DNA from: Rossellomorea vietnamensis
GTDB taxonomy: Bacteria; Bacillota; Bacilli; Bacillales; Bacillaceae_B
Length of the DNA: 64,000 nucleotides
Assembly (NCBI RefSeq): GCF_025398035.1
Contig: NZ_CP104558.1
Coordinates: 3,668,001 to 3,732,000 of the forward strand
Reading direction: 5' to 3'
Position 1 is the stretch's first letter. Each line of letters opens with the position of its first letter. Positions 44,142 through 52,265 of the stretch are shown here, piece after piece. Below the pieces are notes generated by a model. It had not been told where the DNA came from. It saw only the letters and a program-made list of their open reading frames with translations, and did no database searches. A program made the translations under genes and the position numbers.

Positions 44142-45545
44142 TTATATCCCAACCTGCTTTTTAATCGCATCCAATCGTTTATCCAGCTCATCGGAAACGG
44201 TTTTCACTTCTTTGCGCTTCGTTGATTCCAGGTCATTCAGGTAGTTCCTGATTTTCTCTTGACGGCCATCGAGGAGAGAAGAGATGGCAGAGCGTTTCTC
44301 TGAATCGATGAGCTCCTCTTTTTCCAGGCGATTGAGAGTCTGGATCATCCTGTTTTCTTCATTCCGAATCATCGTTTGATAGGTAGAGGCGATATCCCTC
44401 AAGGCATTATAATGATCGACTGTCGTCCAAACATTGTCACTGAACCGGTTGACCGCCCACCATCTCCACGTATTTTTATTGATGACTTCTTTCCACACAT
44501 TTTCAATTTCAGACAGTTGTTGTTTCGTTTTCACGGAGGAGTACTCTCCACCACCGGCCTCTGCCACCTTCTTCAATTGCCCGTCGGCTTCTGAGTCCAC
44601 ATCGAACCCGATGATATTGATTTTGACATTGGTATTGTCCGCCTTAACCTTTTTGGCAGCAGCCACGGGATCCCCATCGCAGGTTTCGATTCCATCGCTC
44701 ACGACATAGATGAAGTTCTCCGTCTTTTCGTCACTATGGGAAGTAAGTTGTTCGTTGGCCAATTCGATGCTTGATGCCAGTGGGGTCCAGCCCTTCGGAT
44801 CGAATTTCTTCAGTGATTCCGAGAAGGCACCCTCATCATATGGTTGAAGGGGATAGATAGATTCGACTGCCTTACATGACATGTCTTTATCGGCATCACT
44901 GCCTGTTCCCTTATGTCCGAACGCGATCAGGGAAACATTCACGGATTCGGGTAACTCCTTTGCTAGGCTTTCCAGGCTATCCTTGGCAAGGGCCATCTTG
45001 CTTTCACCATCCACTTCGGCTTTCATACTCCCGCTGGAATCGATCAACAAGGCGACATTAACCTTTTTGTCTTCTTTCTCGGTGATCTCATCCATCGGGA
45101 CATCCTGCAGAAGTCTGCCATCGGGAAGCTTCATTTCCTCATACACGACCTCATAGTTTTCAAGCTCAGAGGCAATATCCCCGTATCCCGTCTGGAGGCT
45201 TGAGAGGATGGACTGTGCCCAATTTTGTTCGGTCCATTTCTTCGTTTCCTTCGTTCCAATGTTCTTCATATATTCATCGACGGCCTTCCCTGTTGCCTTT
45301 TTATAGGCTTCGGGTTCTTTGGACCAGCTTTTCTTTTCTATGTATTTTTGATAGAGTTCGCCCTCATCCTCATTGATCCATTCTTCCGGGGTATTTGATA
45401 GGTCAACCTCCTTGGAAGCTTGGGCGGGTTGACCGGGATCCTGTCCGCCTTTTTCCTTTGAAGCAGCATTTTCTGCATCTCCCTGACATCCTGTTAGAAG
45501 GAGGAGTAACAAGGCTATAATAAATAGAGGCTTCATTTCTTTCAT
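44142..45545 (-). CDS. lipoprotein with a von Willebrand factor A domain
   Basis: 467 residues: a lipoprotein signal peptide with lipobox LLTGC (Cys about 20), a Lys/Gln/Asp-rich linker, a helical region, then a VWA domain (about 165-360) with an intact MIDAS: DSSGSMK near 175, Thr in GWTPLASSIELA near 255 and Asp in VVSDGIETCDGD near 288. A C-terminal coiled coil rich in Glu/Arg/Lys follows (about 395-465). It is probably anchored on the outer face of the membrane and binds a protein ligand through a divalent metal. ATG 45545 follows AAAGGAG. Partner unknown; it stands alone. Confidence 0.78.
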   Translation of the reverse strand: MKEMKPLFIIALLLLLLTGCQGDAENAASKEKGGQDPGQPAQASKEVDLSNTPEEWINEDEGELYQKYIEKKSWSKEPEAYKKATGKAVDEYMKNIGTKETKKWTEQNWAQSILSSLQTGYGDIASELENYEVVYEEMKLPDGRLLQDVPMDEITEKEDKKVNVALLIDSSGSMKAEVDGESKMALAKDSLESLAKELPESVNVSLIAFGHKGTGSDADKDMSCKAVESIYPLQPYDEGAFSESLKKFDPKGWTPLASSIELANEQLTSHSDEKTENFIYVVSDGIETCDGDPVAAAKKVKADNTNVKINIIGFDVDSEADGQLKKVAEAGGGEYSSVKTKQQLSEIENVWKEVINKNTWRWWAVNRFSDNVWTTVDHYNALRDIASTYQTMIRNEENRMIQTLNRLEKEELIDSEKRSAISSLLDGRQEKIRNYLNDLESTKRKEVKTVSDELDKRLDAIKKQVGI

Positions 45546-45655
45546 ATCATTCTCCTTTTTGCCGATAGAGTCATACAACGTCGTATTTTATCCATAAATT
45601 TACTTTTTATCTACTACCCTTAGAACCAGGACAATAAACCCATTGTTGACACAAT

Positions 45656-45698
45656 AAAAAAAGGCGTCCTTATTGTGTCAATAAGGACGCCTTTTTTT
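45656..45698 (-). terminator. terminator of tRNA-Ala
   Basis: A perfect 20-bp stem with a 3-base loop, seven A on one side and seven T on the other. It begins about 11 bases after the tRNA 3' end. Confidence 0.88.
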
Positions 45699-45709
45699 AT
45701 ATTGCGGTA

Positions 45710-45782
45710 TGGAGCATAGCGGGATCGAACCGCTGACCTTTTGGCTGCCAGCCAAACGCTCTCCCAGCTGAGCTAATGCCCC
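45710..45782 (-). tRNA. tRNA-Ala (anticodon GGC)
   Basis: A 73-base cloverleaf on the minus strand: acceptor GGGGCAT/ATGCTCC, D arm GCTC/GAGC, anticodon stem TTTGG/CCAAA with loop CTGGCAG (anticodon GGC), T arm AGCGG/CCGCT with TTCGATC, discriminator A. CCA is not encoded. It reads GCC and GCU alanine codons. Confidence 0.95.
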
Positions 45783-45858
45783 GTGATTCGGTCAAGATTT
45801 ATTATAAGAAAGTTCAGAGTGTTCGTCAATGCTTTTTTAAAATTATTTTTTATCAATG

Positions 45859-45893
45859 GAAAAGCGGCGGCTGGTGCCTCGCCGCCGCTTTTC
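45859..45893 (-). terminator. terminator of nagAB
   Basis: AAAAGCGGCGG/CCGCCGCTTTT strong GC-rich stem. T-runs on both strands, so it also shields the tRNA gene. Confidence 0.82.
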
Positions 45894-45916
45894 GGATATG
45901 GCCCGGCTTTCATTCG

Positions 45917-46675
45917 TCACTTCACATCTTTATTCGCTAATTCCAACCCTTTTACGAGGGCGAAAGCCTCTTCATCAGCGATTACCGTTACATGGTCATG
46001 GTTATTCAGGATGGAAGCAGGGAAGCTTTCGGAAATAGAGCCCTCTACTAATTTTTTTAGTGCTTCCTGTTTCGCTTCGCCTGAAACAAGGAGGAGAATT
46101 TCCCTGCTTTTCATGATTGAAGCGATTCCCATCGTTATCGCATGTGTCGGTACTTCATTGATTGAATCAAAATAACGGGCATTAGCCTCGCGGGTTGATT
46201 GGGCAAGTTCCACGACATGAGTGCTGGAGTCAAAAGAGGTGCCGGGTTCATTAAACCCGATATGACCGTTGCTGCCGATTCCCAGTACCTGGATGTCGAT
46301 GCCGCCGTGGGAACGGATTTTTTCATCATACGCATTGGATTCTTTTTCGGCGTCGGCTGCATCTCCTGAAGGGATATGGGTGTTTTCCGAATCGATATCA
46401 ATGTGTCTGAATAGGTTCTCATTCATGTATTGATAGTAGCTGTTCGGGTGTTGACGGGGTAGTCCGATGTATTCGTCCAGATTGAAGGAAGATACATGTC
46501 GATAAGACGTCCCGTTTTGCTCATGGTCTTCTATCAGTGCCTCGTAAAGCCCTTTTGGGGTACCCCCTGTGGCCAGTCCCAGGGTCAGATTTCCGGATGT
46601 TTTCACTTTGGATAATAGATAGTCTGCAGCGACTTGACTCATTTCCTGATAGTCTTTTACTTCAATTAGTTTCAT
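45917..46675 (-). CDS. nagB: glucosamine-6-phosphate deaminase
   Basis: 252 residues: LGLATGGTPKGLYEAL near 33-48, FNLDEYIGL near 66 with the active-site Asp, and VLGIGSNGHIGFNEPGT near 127-143. It converts glucosamine-6-phosphate to fructose-6-phosphate and ammonia. ATG 46675 is 9 bases after GAGAGG. The ATG at 46684 abuts that site. It overlaps the nagA end by 14 bases, so the genes are coupled. Slightly longer than the B. subtilis enzyme. Confidence 0.93.
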   Translation of the reverse strand: MKLIEVKDYQEMSQVAADYLLSKVKTSGNLTLGLATGGTPKGLYEALIEDHEQNGTSYRHVSSFNLDEYIGLPRQHPNSYYQYMNENLFRHIDIDSENTHIPSGDAADAEKESNAYDEKIRSHGGIDIQVLGIGSNGHIGFNEPGTSFDSSTHVVELAQSTREANARYFDSINEVPTHAITMGIASIMKSREILLLVSGEAKQEALKKLVEGSISESFPASILNNHDHVTVIADEEAFALVKGLELANKDVK

Positions 46676-47870
46676 GAGTGTCATCCTCTCGGGTATAGGC
46701 TATTTTTCCTTTGCATATCGTTGTGAATACGTCTTTGTTTTCATCCAATAGGACAATGTCTGCATCTTTCCGGAGGGCAAGGCTTCCTTTCCGGTCAAAG
46801 ATGTTTAATTGTTTGGCGGGATTTTCTGCGGTCATTTTGATCGCACTTCTCATATCACCTGTAGTGAATGATTGGATATTTGAAAAGGCATCCTTCATTT
46901 TCAGGACGCTTCCTGCCAATGTGTCTTCATCTAATAGGGCCCTGCCGTCCTTGACCGTCACCATCTGACCGCCTAGATCATACTGACCATTCTTCAGACA
47001 TTTCGCCCTCATGGAATCGGTGATAAGGATCAAGCGTTCATCTGTGATCTGATTGAAAGCCAGTTGAATCACTTCAGGGCGGACGTGGATGCCGTCTGTA
47101 ATCAATTCCACCATCAGTTCCTGTCGCAGGAAGGATGCCCCGACAATACCGGGCTCACGATGATGCAGGCCTGACATTTGATTAAACAAATGGGTCACAT
47201 GGGACAAGCCGGCGTCGATGGCTTCCCCGACTTCATCGAAGGTTGCACTGGAGTGGCCCACTGAAGAGATGATCCCGTTTTCTTTTAAGTAAGAGATCAG
47301 TTCATGATCCTCATCAAGCTCGGGGGCGAGGGTGACTAATTTTATTTGGTTCTGAGAGAGTGTCTGCCAGCGTTTAAATATGTCGACACTCGGCTTTTGA
47401 ATTCGATCGAGAGGCTGCGCGCCTGCCCGGTCAGGGTTGATGAACGGTCCTTCCAGGTGAAGTCCGAGAATTTCCGCCTGACCGCCTTTTTGATGATTGG
47501 CCATATAATCTGCAGTATTCTTCAATGCTTTTTCGATTGAATCGGATCCTTCTGTCATGGTTGTGGCAAGGAAGCTCGTGGTTCCTTCTTTCGGAAGAGT
47601 CCCGGTCATCGTATCTAGGGCTTCCCTGGTCGCATCCATGGTATCGGCTCCATTTACGCCATGGATATGAATATCTATCATTCCCGGGACCACACTATAC
47701 CCATGGGGAAGGGAAATCACTTTATAATCTTCTGTATCGGTTAAACGGGAGCGTTCACCCATTTCGGTAATCATGCCATTTTCTATTTTGATATAGCCTT
47801 TTTCATACACTGTATTTTCTGCATAGATCGTTCCATTCAGTATCAGCAGTTTTTCTATATTTGAGTTCAT
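46662..47870 (-). CDS. nagA: N-acetylglucosamine-6-phosphate deacetylase
   Basis: 402 residues, amidohydrolase fold. Metal and active-site motifs: GMIDIHIHGVNGADTMDA near 58-75, LHLEGPFINPDRAGAQ near 128-143, GHSSATFDEV near 194 and VTHLFNQMSGLHHREPG near 213, with the catalytic Asp in LITDSMRA near 275. It produces glucosamine-6-phosphate for nagB. ATG 47870 follows AAGGAGTGATTTCA. First gene of the nagA-nagB unit, divergent from nagP and controlled through the operators between them. Confidence 0.93.
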   Translation of the reverse strand: MNSNIEKLLILNGTIYAENTVYEKGYIKIENGMITEMGERSRLTDTEDYKVISLPHGYSVVPGMIDIHIHGVNGADTMDATREALDTMTGTLPKEGTTSFLATTMTEGSDSIEKALKNTADYMANHQKGGQAEILGLHLEGPFINPDRAGAQPLDRIQKPSVDIFKRWQTLSQNQIKLVTLAPELDEDHELISYLKENGIISSVGHSSATFDEVGEAIDAGLSHVTHLFNQMSGLHHREPGIVGASFLRQELMVELITDGIHVRPEVIQLAFNQITDERLILITDSMRAKCLKNGQYDLGGQMVTVKDGRALLDEDTLAGSVLKMKDAFSNIQSFTTGDMRSAIKMTAENPAKQLNIFDRKGSLALRKDADIVLLDENKDVFTTICKGKIAYTREDDTHETN

Positions 47871-47917
47871 TGAAATCACTCCTTGTGTACTTTACCATTC
47901 TACAATACCATCAGTAA

Positions 47918-47934
47918 GTATAGATGTCTATACC
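47918..47934. promoter_or_regulatory. NagR-type operator 1 (nagA side)
   Basis: GTATAGATGTCTATACC, whose complement contains GGTATAGACATCTAT, identical over 15 bases to operator 2. It lies 48 bases before the nagA start. B. subtilis NagR (YvoA) recognises GGTATAGA-type sites. Confidence 0.75.
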
Positions 47935-48020
47935 AGTTTATTGGTGAAACATGATATTTTAATAATGCAATGTGTATGGGATAACGGAAACAATAAAGCA
48001 ATAAGTTCCAATCAATTAAT

Positions 48021-48055
48021 TGGTATAGACATCTATTCCTTTTTAGTGATATTAT
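48021..48055. promoter_or_regulatory. NagR-type operator 2 overlapping the nagP promoter
   Basis: TGGTATAGACATCTATTCC (48021-48038) includes the -35 TAGACA (48026-48031). After 18 bases comes TATTAT (48050-48055). Binding would block the -35 region. Confidence 0.7.
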
Positions 48056-48059
48056 TTTT

Positions 48060-48073
48060 CCTAAGCGCTTTCA
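48060..48073. promoter_or_regulatory. cre-like site before nagP
   Basis: CCTAAGCGCTTTCA, read on the minus strand as TGAAAGCGCTTAGG, matches the CcpA consensus at 12 of 14 positions. It lies just downstream of the nagP -10, where CcpA would repress. Confidence 0.5.
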
Positions 48074-48102
48074 AATGAAATGAAATAAAAGGAGAGAATA
48101 GT

Positions 48103-49485
48103 ATGTTAGGTTTCTTACAACGAATCGGTAAATCGCTCATGCTTCCCATCGCGGTCCTGCCGGCAGCTGCCTTATTGCTGCGCCTGGGTCAGGATGATCT
48201 ATTGGGTATCGCGTTCATGTCTGAAGCAGGAGATGCCATATTTAAAAATTTAGCTTTAATCTTTGCGATCGGTGTGGCGATCGGATTTTCGAAAGATGGA
48301 AATGGTACAGCCGGATTGGCTGGTGCCATTGGTTATTTGGTACTGACGGGCGGTTTAAAAGCCCTGGATCCCGATTCCAATATGGCGATTTTCGGAGGGA
48401 TTATATCCGGAGTCGTGGCAGGCTTATTATATAACCGTTACAATGATATTAAACTTCCGGCATGGCTCGGATTTTTTGGAGGCAGACGCTTCGTTCCCAT
48501 TGTGACGGCTGCATCCATGGTTGTACTTGCAGGGATCTTCGGTATCATCTGGCCACCGATTCAGAGCGGGATCAATTCCATCGGTGAATGGATCATCGGT
48601 GCAGGTGCGACGGGAGTGGGTGTGTTCGGCCTGCTGAATCGTCTCCTGATTCCGGTTGGACTGCATCATGTATTGAATACCCTTGTCTGGTTTGAATTCG
48701 GTACATTCAAAGATGCAGCGGGTGAAGTCGTGAAAGGGGATATCCCACGCTTCTTCGCAGGAGATCCTACAGCCGGAACGTTCCAAACCGGCTTCTTCCC
48801 GATCATGATGTTCGGTCTTCCGGCAGCGTGTCTTGCCATGATCGTGACAGCAAAAAAACATCTGCGTGCCAATGTAGCAGGTATGTTAATCGGACTCGCC
48901 GTCACTTCTTTTTTAACAGGGATCACTGAGCCGATCGAATTCAGCTTCATGTTCTTATCTCCTGTCCTTTACGGGATTCACGCTGTCCTGACAGCGAGCT
49001 CTATGGTCGTTACCTATGTACTTGGCATTCATCATGGATTCGGTTTCTCGGCGGGTGCCTTTGATTACATCCTTAATTTCAGTATCGGTCAGAAACCTTG
49101 GCTGCTACTCGGAGTCGGGATCCTTTACGGGATCATCTACTTCCTCCTCTTCACTTTCTTGATCAAGAAGTTCAATTTGAAGACTCCGGGTCGTGAAGAT
49201 GATGAAGATGTGGTGGCACCGGATAAAGGTTCAGGCGGGAATGGTAAGTACGAAATCATGGCTTCTCACTTCCTTAAAGATCTGGGTGGTAAAGAAAATC
49301 TGGCTGTCATTGATAACTGTGCCACACGATTACGTCTCGAAATCAATGATGTCACACTGGTAGATGAAAAAGCGTTAAAAGCTCACGGGGCGAAAGGTGT
49401 GATGAAGGTGAATAATCGGAACCTTCAAGTCATTGTAGGAACGGATGTAGAATTTGTCGCAGACGAGCTGAGAAAGCTGAAATAA
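48103..49485 (+). CDS. nagP: PTS N-acetylglucosamine transporter EIICB
   Basis: 460 residues: an EIIC membrane domain (about 1-370, LQRIGKSLMLPIAVLPAAALLLRLG at the start, TGITEPIEFSFMF near 285, LGIHHGFGFSAGAFDY near 308), a short acidic linker and an EIIB domain (about 385-460). The phospho-accepting Cys is in VIDNCATRLRLE near 407. There is no EIIA domain, so phosphate must come from a separate glucose-type EIIA. It imports and phosphorylates GlcNAc for nagA. AAAGGAGAG precedes the ATG. Confidence 0.92.
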   Translation: MLGFLQRIGKSLMLPIAVLPAAALLLRLGQDDLLGIAFMSEAGDAIFKNLALIFAIGVAIGFSKDGNGTAGLAGAIGYLVLTGGLKALDPDSNMAIFGGIISGVVAGLLYNRYNDIKLPAWLGFFGGRRFVPIVTAASMVVLAGIFGIIWPPIQSGINSIGEWIIGAGATGVGVFGLLNRLLIPVGLHHVLNTLVWFEFGTFKDAAGEVVKGDIPRFFAGDPTAGTFQTGFFPIMMFGLPAACLAMIVTAKKHLRANVAGMLIGLAVTSFLTGITEPIEFSFMFLSPVLYGIHAVLTASSMVVTYVLGIHHGFGFSAGAFDYILNFSIGQKPWLLLGVGILYGIIYFLLFTFLIKKFNLKTPGREDDEDVVAPDKGSGGNGKYEIMASHFLKDLGGKENLAVIDNCATRLRLEINDVTLVDEKALKAHGAKGVMKVNNRNLQVIVGTDVEFVADELRKLK

Positions 49486-49529
49486 ATGGAAAGGGCAGGT
49501 TGTGTACACAGTCTGCCCTCATCGCATCG

Positions 49530-49558
49530 TTGTCTGTTATACACATGCCAGATATAAT
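49530..49558 (+). promoter_or_regulatory. promoter of nagR
   Basis: TTGTCT, 17 bases and TATAAT, 37 bases before the GTG. Just upstream (49492-49520) AGGGCAG/CTGCCCT forms a weak hairpin without a T-run that may partly end nagP transcripts. Confidence 0.6.
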
Positions 49559-49594
49559 AAAATAAAACCCGTTAGATCGAAAGGAGAACCGTTC

Positions 49595-50320
49595 GTGGTT
49601 AATAAAAATTCTCCTCTTCCTTTGTATTATCAGTTAGAAGAACACCTTAACCATTTAATACAGTCTGAAGAGCTAAAACCGGGGGACGCCCTGCCATCGG
49701 AAAGGGAGCTTGCTGAGTCATTTAAAATCAGCAGGATGACCGTTAGACAGGCGATTACCAATCTGGTGAATAAGAATGTCTTATATAGAGAAAAAGGGCG
49801 GGGCACATTCGTCTCCCACCGGAAAATCGAACAAAGCCTCCAAGGACTGACAAGCTTTAGCGAAGATATGAAAAGCAGGGGACTTGAGCCTGGCAATAAA
49901 TTATTGCATTTCGAAATTTCCCCGGCATCGGAGGATATTCGGGAGCTTCTTTCTCTGGAGGAAGAAGAACTTGTGTATACGATGAAACGGATCCGCCTTG
50001 CAAACGGCGAACCGATGGCCTTGGAGACGAGTTATATACCCGTCAGGCTGCTTCCTGGATTGAATCAGGAAATATTGGAGAAATCCCTGTACCATTATAT
50101 CGAAAGAGAGTTGAACCTTCACATCAGTCATGCCACCCAATCGGTGGAAGCAGCTCTTGTGACAGAAGCGGATACGAAGCATCTCAAGGTAAAAAGCGGG
50201 GAGCCGGTGCTCTTCATCCAACGGGATTCATTCCTGGAAGATGGAACCCCTTTTGAATTGGTACGATCCGTTTATCGGGCGGATAAATATAAGTTTAAGA
50301 TTAACCTGGACAGAATGTGA
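49595..50320 (+). CDS. nagR: GntR/HutC-family repressor NagR
   Basis: 241 residues: a GntR winged helix (about 5-70: LPLYYQLEEHLNHLI, GDALPSERELAESFKISRMTVRQAI) and a UTRA effector domain (about 90-235). This matches B. subtilis NagR/YvoA, which represses nagAB and nagP and is released by glucosamine-6-phosphate or GlcNAc-6-phosphate. The start is GTG 49595, eight bases after AGGAG. It has its own promoter and terminator. Confidence 0.9.
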   Translation: MVNKNSPLPLYYQLEEHLNHLIQSEELKPGDALPSERELAESFKISRMTVRQAITNLVNKNVLYREKGRGTFVSHRKIEQSLQGLTSFSEDMKSRGLEPGNKLLHFEISPASEDIRELLSLEEEELVYTMKRIRLANGEPMALETSYIPVRLLPGLNQEILEKSLYHYIERELNLHISHATQSVEAALVTEADTKHLKVKSGEPVLFIQRDSFLEDGTPFELVRSVYRADKYKFKINLDRM

Positions 50321-50363
50321 AAAAAGAGCAGGAACCCATGATGATAGGGTTCCTGCTCCTTTT
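50321..50363. terminator. bidirectional terminator nagR/SIS gene
   Basis: AAAAGAGCAGGAACCC/GGGTTCCTGCTCCTTTT stem with a 9-base loop. Confidence 0.85.
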
Positions 50364-50367
50364 ATGA

Positions 50368-51111
50368 TTACAGTCCTTTTGTTAAAAGGGGGATCCGCAT
50401 TCGGTACTTCTCGATCAGCTTTTCGTTATGATCACCCGCACCGTCCACGTTTCCACTTATGAAGATAGGCGGCTTATATCCTTTATCCGCCATATGTTCG
50501 ATGGCACCGGCCATGATGTTATTCAAAATTGCAGCTCCGATGACGGTTGATGAAGGTGAAAATGGAACCGCCACCCGTTCGTGGGTCATAACAGCGTCCC
50601 CTACGACGGAGTGGTTGTTAATGGCAAGATCCACCACTTCACTAAGGAATTTCCCGCTCGGGTGCCTGGATGTTTCTTTTTCAACATAGTCAAAGGAACT
50701 GATGGAAGCGACATAGGTACTGTTTTCCTTTGCATAAAGGGCCACGTCGATAGGGACAGGGTTCTTTCCTGAGGTGGAGAGAACGATCACCACGTCTTGA
50801 GGCTGGATGTCCTGACCACTCATGAACTCAGACGCATACCCTTCCGCTTTTTCTAATTGAGAAGAGCGTACGGCGCCTTCGTGAAGCATGAGGGGCTCGA
50901 TCAAAATCGGGTTGATCGGAACCAGTCCACCTGCCCTGTAGAACACCTCTTCAGAGAGGATGTGAGAGTGGCCGCACCCGAAAAGGTGGATGATGCCGTC
51001 TTGTTGGATGCAGGAAGAAATGCGTTGGGCAAGACTTGCCATTCTGTCTGCTTCTTTCGTTTGCACCACATGAAGTTTTTCCTGGATTTTCTCAAAATAT
51101 GTAGTTATCAT
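50368..51111 (-). CDS. SIS-domain sugar-phosphate-binding protein (UPF0309 type)
   Basis: 247 residues, a single SIS domain: LFGCGHSHILSEEVFYRAGGLVP near 46-68, VIVLSTSGKNPVPIDVA near 108-124 and a late VDGAGDHNEKL near 224. SIS proteins bind or isomerise phosphosugars. This subgroup has no assigned reaction. ATG 51111 is chosen because the longer open frame starting at 51396 would overlap the sacT gene and promoter. It is divergent from sacT, and lies between the GlcNAc and sucrose units, so an amino-sugar or sucrose role is possible but unproven. Confidence 0.72.
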   Translation of the reverse strand: MITTYFEKIQEKLHVVQTKEADRMASLAQRISSCIQQDGIIHLFGCGHSHILSEEVFYRAGGLVPINPILIEPLMLHEGAVRSSQLEKAEGYASEFMSGQDIQPQDVVIVLSTSGKNPVPIDVALYAKENSTYVASISSFDYVEKETSRHPSGKFLSEVVDLAINNHSVVGDAVMTHERVAVPFSPSSTVIGAAILNNIMAGAIEHMADKGYKPPIFISGNVDGAGDHNEKLIEKYRMRIPLLTKGL

Positions 51112-51190
51112 TCTGTTCCCGCTTTCCATTTTTCTTTCAGCATACCATGTATTAAGAAAATGTTGTATCGCCACACTTATCTTGTTATCT

Positions 51191-51220
51191 TTGCACCAAC
51201 TCGTGTAACATAAAGATAAT
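51191..51220 (+). promoter_or_regulatory. candidate promoter of sacT
   Basis: TTGCAC, 18 bases and GATAAT, 20 bases before the start codon. No antiterminator hairpin is visible ahead of sacT itself. Confidence 0.5.
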
Positions 51221-51240
51221 GAACTGTACGGAGGATAGGT

Positions 51241-52065
51241 ATGCGCATTTTTAGAATACTGAACAACAATGCTGTCGTAGTGGTGGATGGACCCCAGGAG
51301 AAGATTGTGATGGGAAGCGGGATTGCCTTTCAGAAAAAGAGGAATGATATCATCCCAAAGAATAAAATTGAGAAGATTTTTGTCCTTCATGAACAATCAT
51401 CCGAGAAATTCCAACAGCTCCTGGCTACCTTGCCGGAGGAACATATTGAAATCGCTGAAAACATCATCAGCTATGCAGAAGGTCATCTGAATGCACCTTT
51501 GAGCGATCATATCCATATCGCTTTGACGGATCACCTTTCATTTGCATTGGAAAGACTTGAGCAAGGGATACCCATTCAAAATAAGCTGTTAAACGAAATC
51601 AAGCTCCTTTATAAAAAGGAGTATGAAGTGGGTATATGGGCAAAGGCGGAAATCATGGAGAAACTGGGCATTGAAATCCCCGATGATGAGGCAGCTCACA
51701 TCGCCCTCCACATCCATACGGCGAAGATGGATGCACCGTCCATGAGTGAATCGTTGAAGCAGGCAACGGTCCTGAGAGATTTTGTGGAACAGGTGGAATC
51801 CATCTTGTCCATAGAGGTAGAGGAGTCGAGCATCAACTATCAACGGTTGATCACCCACCTCCGTTTTGCCTTGAACAGGATCGAACAGGGGGACCAGTTT
51901 GATCCCATTGATGAGGATATGCTTGACCTCATTAAAGTGAAGTATGTACGGGCGTATGAATGTTCTGAACAAATTGCCGGGTATTTGGAGAAAGAATATG
52001 GCATCGAATTCCCCTCATCGGAGGTCGCGTATATCGCCCTTCATATTCAGCGTTTGTTAAAGTGA
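51241..52065 (+). CDS. sacT: BglG-family transcription antiterminator of the sucrose operon
   Basis: 274 residues: an N-terminal CAT RNA-binding domain (about 1-55: MRIFRILNNNAVVVVDG, GSGIAFQKKRND) and two PTS regulation domains (about 65-170 and 172-274) with the conserved histidines in DHIHIALTDHLSFALERL, ALHIHTAK, RLITHLRFALNRI and ALHIQRL. It should bind the RAT element found 60 bases downstream and prevent termination before sacP when sucrose is present. GGAGGATAGGT precedes the ATG. Named by operon content; SacY-like naming would also be possible. Confidence 0.9.
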   Translation: MRIFRILNNNAVVVVDGPQEKIVMGSGIAFQKKRNDIIPKNKIEKIFVLHEQSSEKFQQLLATLPEEHIEIAENIISYAEGHLNAPLSDHIHIALTDHLSFALERLEQGIPIQNKLLNEIKLLYKKEYEVGIWAKAEIMEKLGIEIPDDEAAHIALHIHTAKMDAPSMSESLKQATVLRDFVEQVESILSIEVEESSINYQRLITHLRFALNRIEQGDQFDPIDEDMLDLIKVKYVRAYECSEQIAGYLEKEYGIEFPSSEVAYIALHIQRLLK

Positions 52066-52124
52066 TTGGGTTGACGGTATCGCTCTCATCTTGTAGAATG
52101 AACTCAAGTTAAATTCATACAGTA

Positions 52125-52160
52125 GGATTGTTACTGATCATGCAGGCAAGACCTAGAATC
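52125..52160 (+). promoter_or_regulatory. RAT antiterminator RNA element
   Basis: GGATTGTTACTG, GCAGGCAAGACCT and following bases match the ribonucleic antiterminator of sac/bgl operons. Its 3' part overlaps the first strand of the terminator stem, so the two structures exclude each other. Confidence 0.9.
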
Positions 52161-52231
52161 TTTAAGACGATAATGGTAAGCGTCTCTCTTTGACCTACTT
52201 CTATCCTCTTAAGGGTACTGGGTCTTTTTTT
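52148..52231 (+). terminator. regulated terminator in the sacP leader
   Basis: AAGACCTAG-A-ATCTTTAAG pairs with CTTAAGGGT-A-CTGGGTCTT, about 18 bp with one mismatch, closing a large loop and followed by seven T. Bound SacT would stabilise RAT and prevent this stem. Confidence 0.87.
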
Positions 52232-52265
52232 ATTGATTTTCTTTAAAAAACAGGAGGGGTTCTTA

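Noticed and set aside
51112..51396. N-terminal extension of the SIS protein by 95 residues
   Set aside because: It would overlap the sacT promoter and coding start on the other strand and does not look like SIS protein sequence.
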